In this document: piece by piece, positions 63,127 to 64,000 of the stretch
Layout of the letters: every line of letters begins with the position of its first letter
Numbering within the stretch: the stretch's first letter is position 1
Assembly: GCA_046347155.1 (NCBI GenBank)
Contig: JAXMGT010000001.1
Coordinates: forward strand, 1,550,001-1,614,000
Length of the DNA: 64,000 bases
Source: RPQJ01 sp046347155
GTDB lineage: Bacteria; Pseudomonadota; Gammaproteobacteria; Steroidobacterales; Steroidobacteraceae
Direction of reading: 5' to 3'
Made by a program: the position numbers and the translations under genes
Notes under the pieces: model-generated
Database searches by the model: none
Told to the model about the DNA's origin: nothing
Seen by the model: the letters and a program-made list of their open reading frames with translations, nothing else

Positions 63127-63729
63127 ATGACCGACGCGAACGTCCGCGTGCGGCGCCGGGCCCACCCGGCGCCGATCCTGGTGCCGCTGCTCGTGCTGCT
63201 TGCGGCCGCGGCCGGTGTTTTCTGGCTCGGCACCTGGGCCCGCACGACCGTGGTCATCGTCGTGCGGCACGCCGAGCCGGCTGCGACACCGGCCGGCGAT
63301 CCGGACCTGAGCCCGGCCGGAGCCGCCCGGGCCGAGCTGCTCGGGGAATTCCTCGAAGGCGTGCTCGGCGGGGACAAGGTGGACTATCTGTACAGCGGCG
63401 ACGCGCGACGCGCCGAGCAGACCGCCGCGCCGATCGCGAACCGGTTCGGACTGCCCGTGAACCTGCTGGCCCCGAGCGACTGGGAGGGGCTCGCGAGCCG
63501 GATACGCAGCGAGCACCGCGGACGCACGGTCGTCGTGGTGGGCTACGACAGCACCGTGCCGAACCTGGTCAGCCAGCTCGCCGGCTCGCACTCGTCGGCG
63601 ACGCAGGCGTCGGCCGACGCGATCCACCTGATCGTGATCCCGAGCCCGGGCAACACCCGGGTGTTCACTCTCCGGTACGGTGCCCCGAGCCGCTCGGCCC
63701 CAGCCCCGAAGTCGCAGAAATCGACTTAA
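63127..63729 (+). CDS. Histidine-phosphatase-superfamily membrane protein, catalytic His2 replaced
   Basis: The 200-residue protein has an N-terminal helix (PILVPLLVLLAAAAGVFWLG) and a periplasmic RHG domain with VVRHAEP (His48) and SGDARRAEQTA. The second catalytic histidine, normally in a GHS/GHxxT loop, reads GYDSTVPNLV (Gly139-Tyr140-Asp141), so activity is doubtful. Start ATG 63127. Possibly a structural or binding pseudo-phosphatase. Confidence 0.8.
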   Translation: MTDANVRVRRRAHPAPILVPLLVLLAAAAGVFWLGTWARTTVVIVVRHAEPAATPAGDPDLSPAGAARAELLGEFLEGVLGGDKVDYLYSGDARRAEQTAAPIANRFGLPVNLLAPSDWEGLASRIRSEHRGRTVVVVGYDSTVPNLVSQLAGSHSSATQASADAIHLIVIPSPGNTRVFTLRYGAPSRSAPAPKSQKST

Positions 63730-63755
63730 CAGAGTTGCATAACCTACTGACGAGC

Positions 63756-64000
63756 TTATTTTTTCGTAGCACCGGACTCGATGGCCTTGCGCACGAAGTC
63801 CTCGTGCGCGCCGATCCGGAGGTCGGCCAGCACGCCGTCCTTGATCTTGCCGTCCGTGCCGATCAGGTAGGTACCGCGGCGTACGCCGAAGCCGAGCGGA
63901 CCGTCGAGGTCGTAGGCCTTGACCGCCTTCTTGTCCGGATCGGCCAGCAGCGGAAAGTTGAGCCCGTGCTTGTCGGCGAATCGGCGATGGGACGCCGTGT
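63756..64000 (-). CDS. Peroxiredoxin (BCP-like), truncated by window edge
   Basis: The last 81 residues of a minus-strand gene, HRRFADKHGLNFPLLADPDK then AVKAYDLDGPLGFGVRRGTY then LIGTDGKIK and ending SGATKK-stop. The pattern (FPLLAD, RGTYLIG) is that of AhpC/TSA/BCP peroxiredoxins. The 5' end and the active cysteine lie beyond base 64000. It is a different gene from bcp at 58766. Confidence 0.88.
   Translation of the reverse strand, partial: TASHRRFADKHGLNFPLLADPDKKAVKAYDLDGPLGFGVRRGTYLIGTDGKIKDGVLADLRIGAHEDFVRKAIESGATKK

Overview
The window is GC-rich (roughly 70 %), densely coded DNA from a chromosome that gene content and gene order place in the Gammaproteobacteria. The strongest evidence is two blocks with family-typical order: lolC/E-lolD-comEC-exbB-exbD-msbA-lpxK-Trm112-kdsB, and LMW phosphatase, rne, rluC, maf(yceF), yceD, rpmF, plsX. 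gcvR-bcp beside dapA, the Mla lipid transporter and an Rrf2-controlled SUF operon agree with this. I cannot name a genus from the sequence.

Layout. 1-9.4 kb (+): lipoprotein export, DNA uptake, proton-channel proteins, and lipid A/LPS synthesis (MsbA, LpxK, KdsB). 9.4-14.4 kb (-): pseudouridine synthase RluF, a SUI1-like factor, a PQQ-type sugar dehydrogenase, and a cyanide-insensitive-type cytochrome bd oxidase with its small DUF2474 partner. 14.5-21.4 kb: an accessory stretch of mostly short genes on both strands. It holds several tiny zinc-ribbon proteins, two membrane proteins with a soluble beta-rich tail, a TPR-like protein, and three decayed genes (GNAT acetyltransferase, HEPN-type protein N-terminus, frameshifted uracil-DNA-glycosylase-like protein), with dispersed hairpin repeats. 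21.6-28.6 kb: the second conserved block, RNA processing and ribosome/phospholipid genes. 28.6-32 kb: DUF1232 protein, L,D-transpeptidase, alanine-zipper lipoprotein with a clear promoter and terminator, and an ECF sigma factor with a four-helix membrane partner. 32-38.1 kb: an SOS mutagenesis operon lexA-imuA-imuB-dnaE2 behind two LexA boxes. 38.1-45 kb: DUF481 outer-membrane protein, PutA, L-serine dehydratase, SDR. 45-51.6 kb (-): SUF Fe-S assembly operon (Rrf2 regulator, B, C, D, S, U, T, Rieske, SixA) with a regulator box over its promoter. 51.7-55.7 kb: mlaFEDCB facing mlaA. 55.7-59.8 kb (-): BepA-like protease, PhoH/PIN ATPase, peroxiredoxin, GcvR. 59.9-64 kb: DapA, tRNA-Ser(GGA), class II aldolase, ApbE, a membrane histidine-phosphatase-like protein lacking its second histidine, and a truncated peroxiredoxin at the edge.

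Genes within operons are packed tightly; most junctions are 1-8 base overlaps (ATGA, GTGA, TGATG), so translational coupling seems general here. The most useful leads are the accessory stretch interrupting a conserved block, a hairpin covering the RNase E ribosome-binding site, a near-consensus promoter implying a leaderless yceD-rpmF-plsX mRNA, the double LexA box shared with a divergent sigma factor, and several small genes too short for routine calling.
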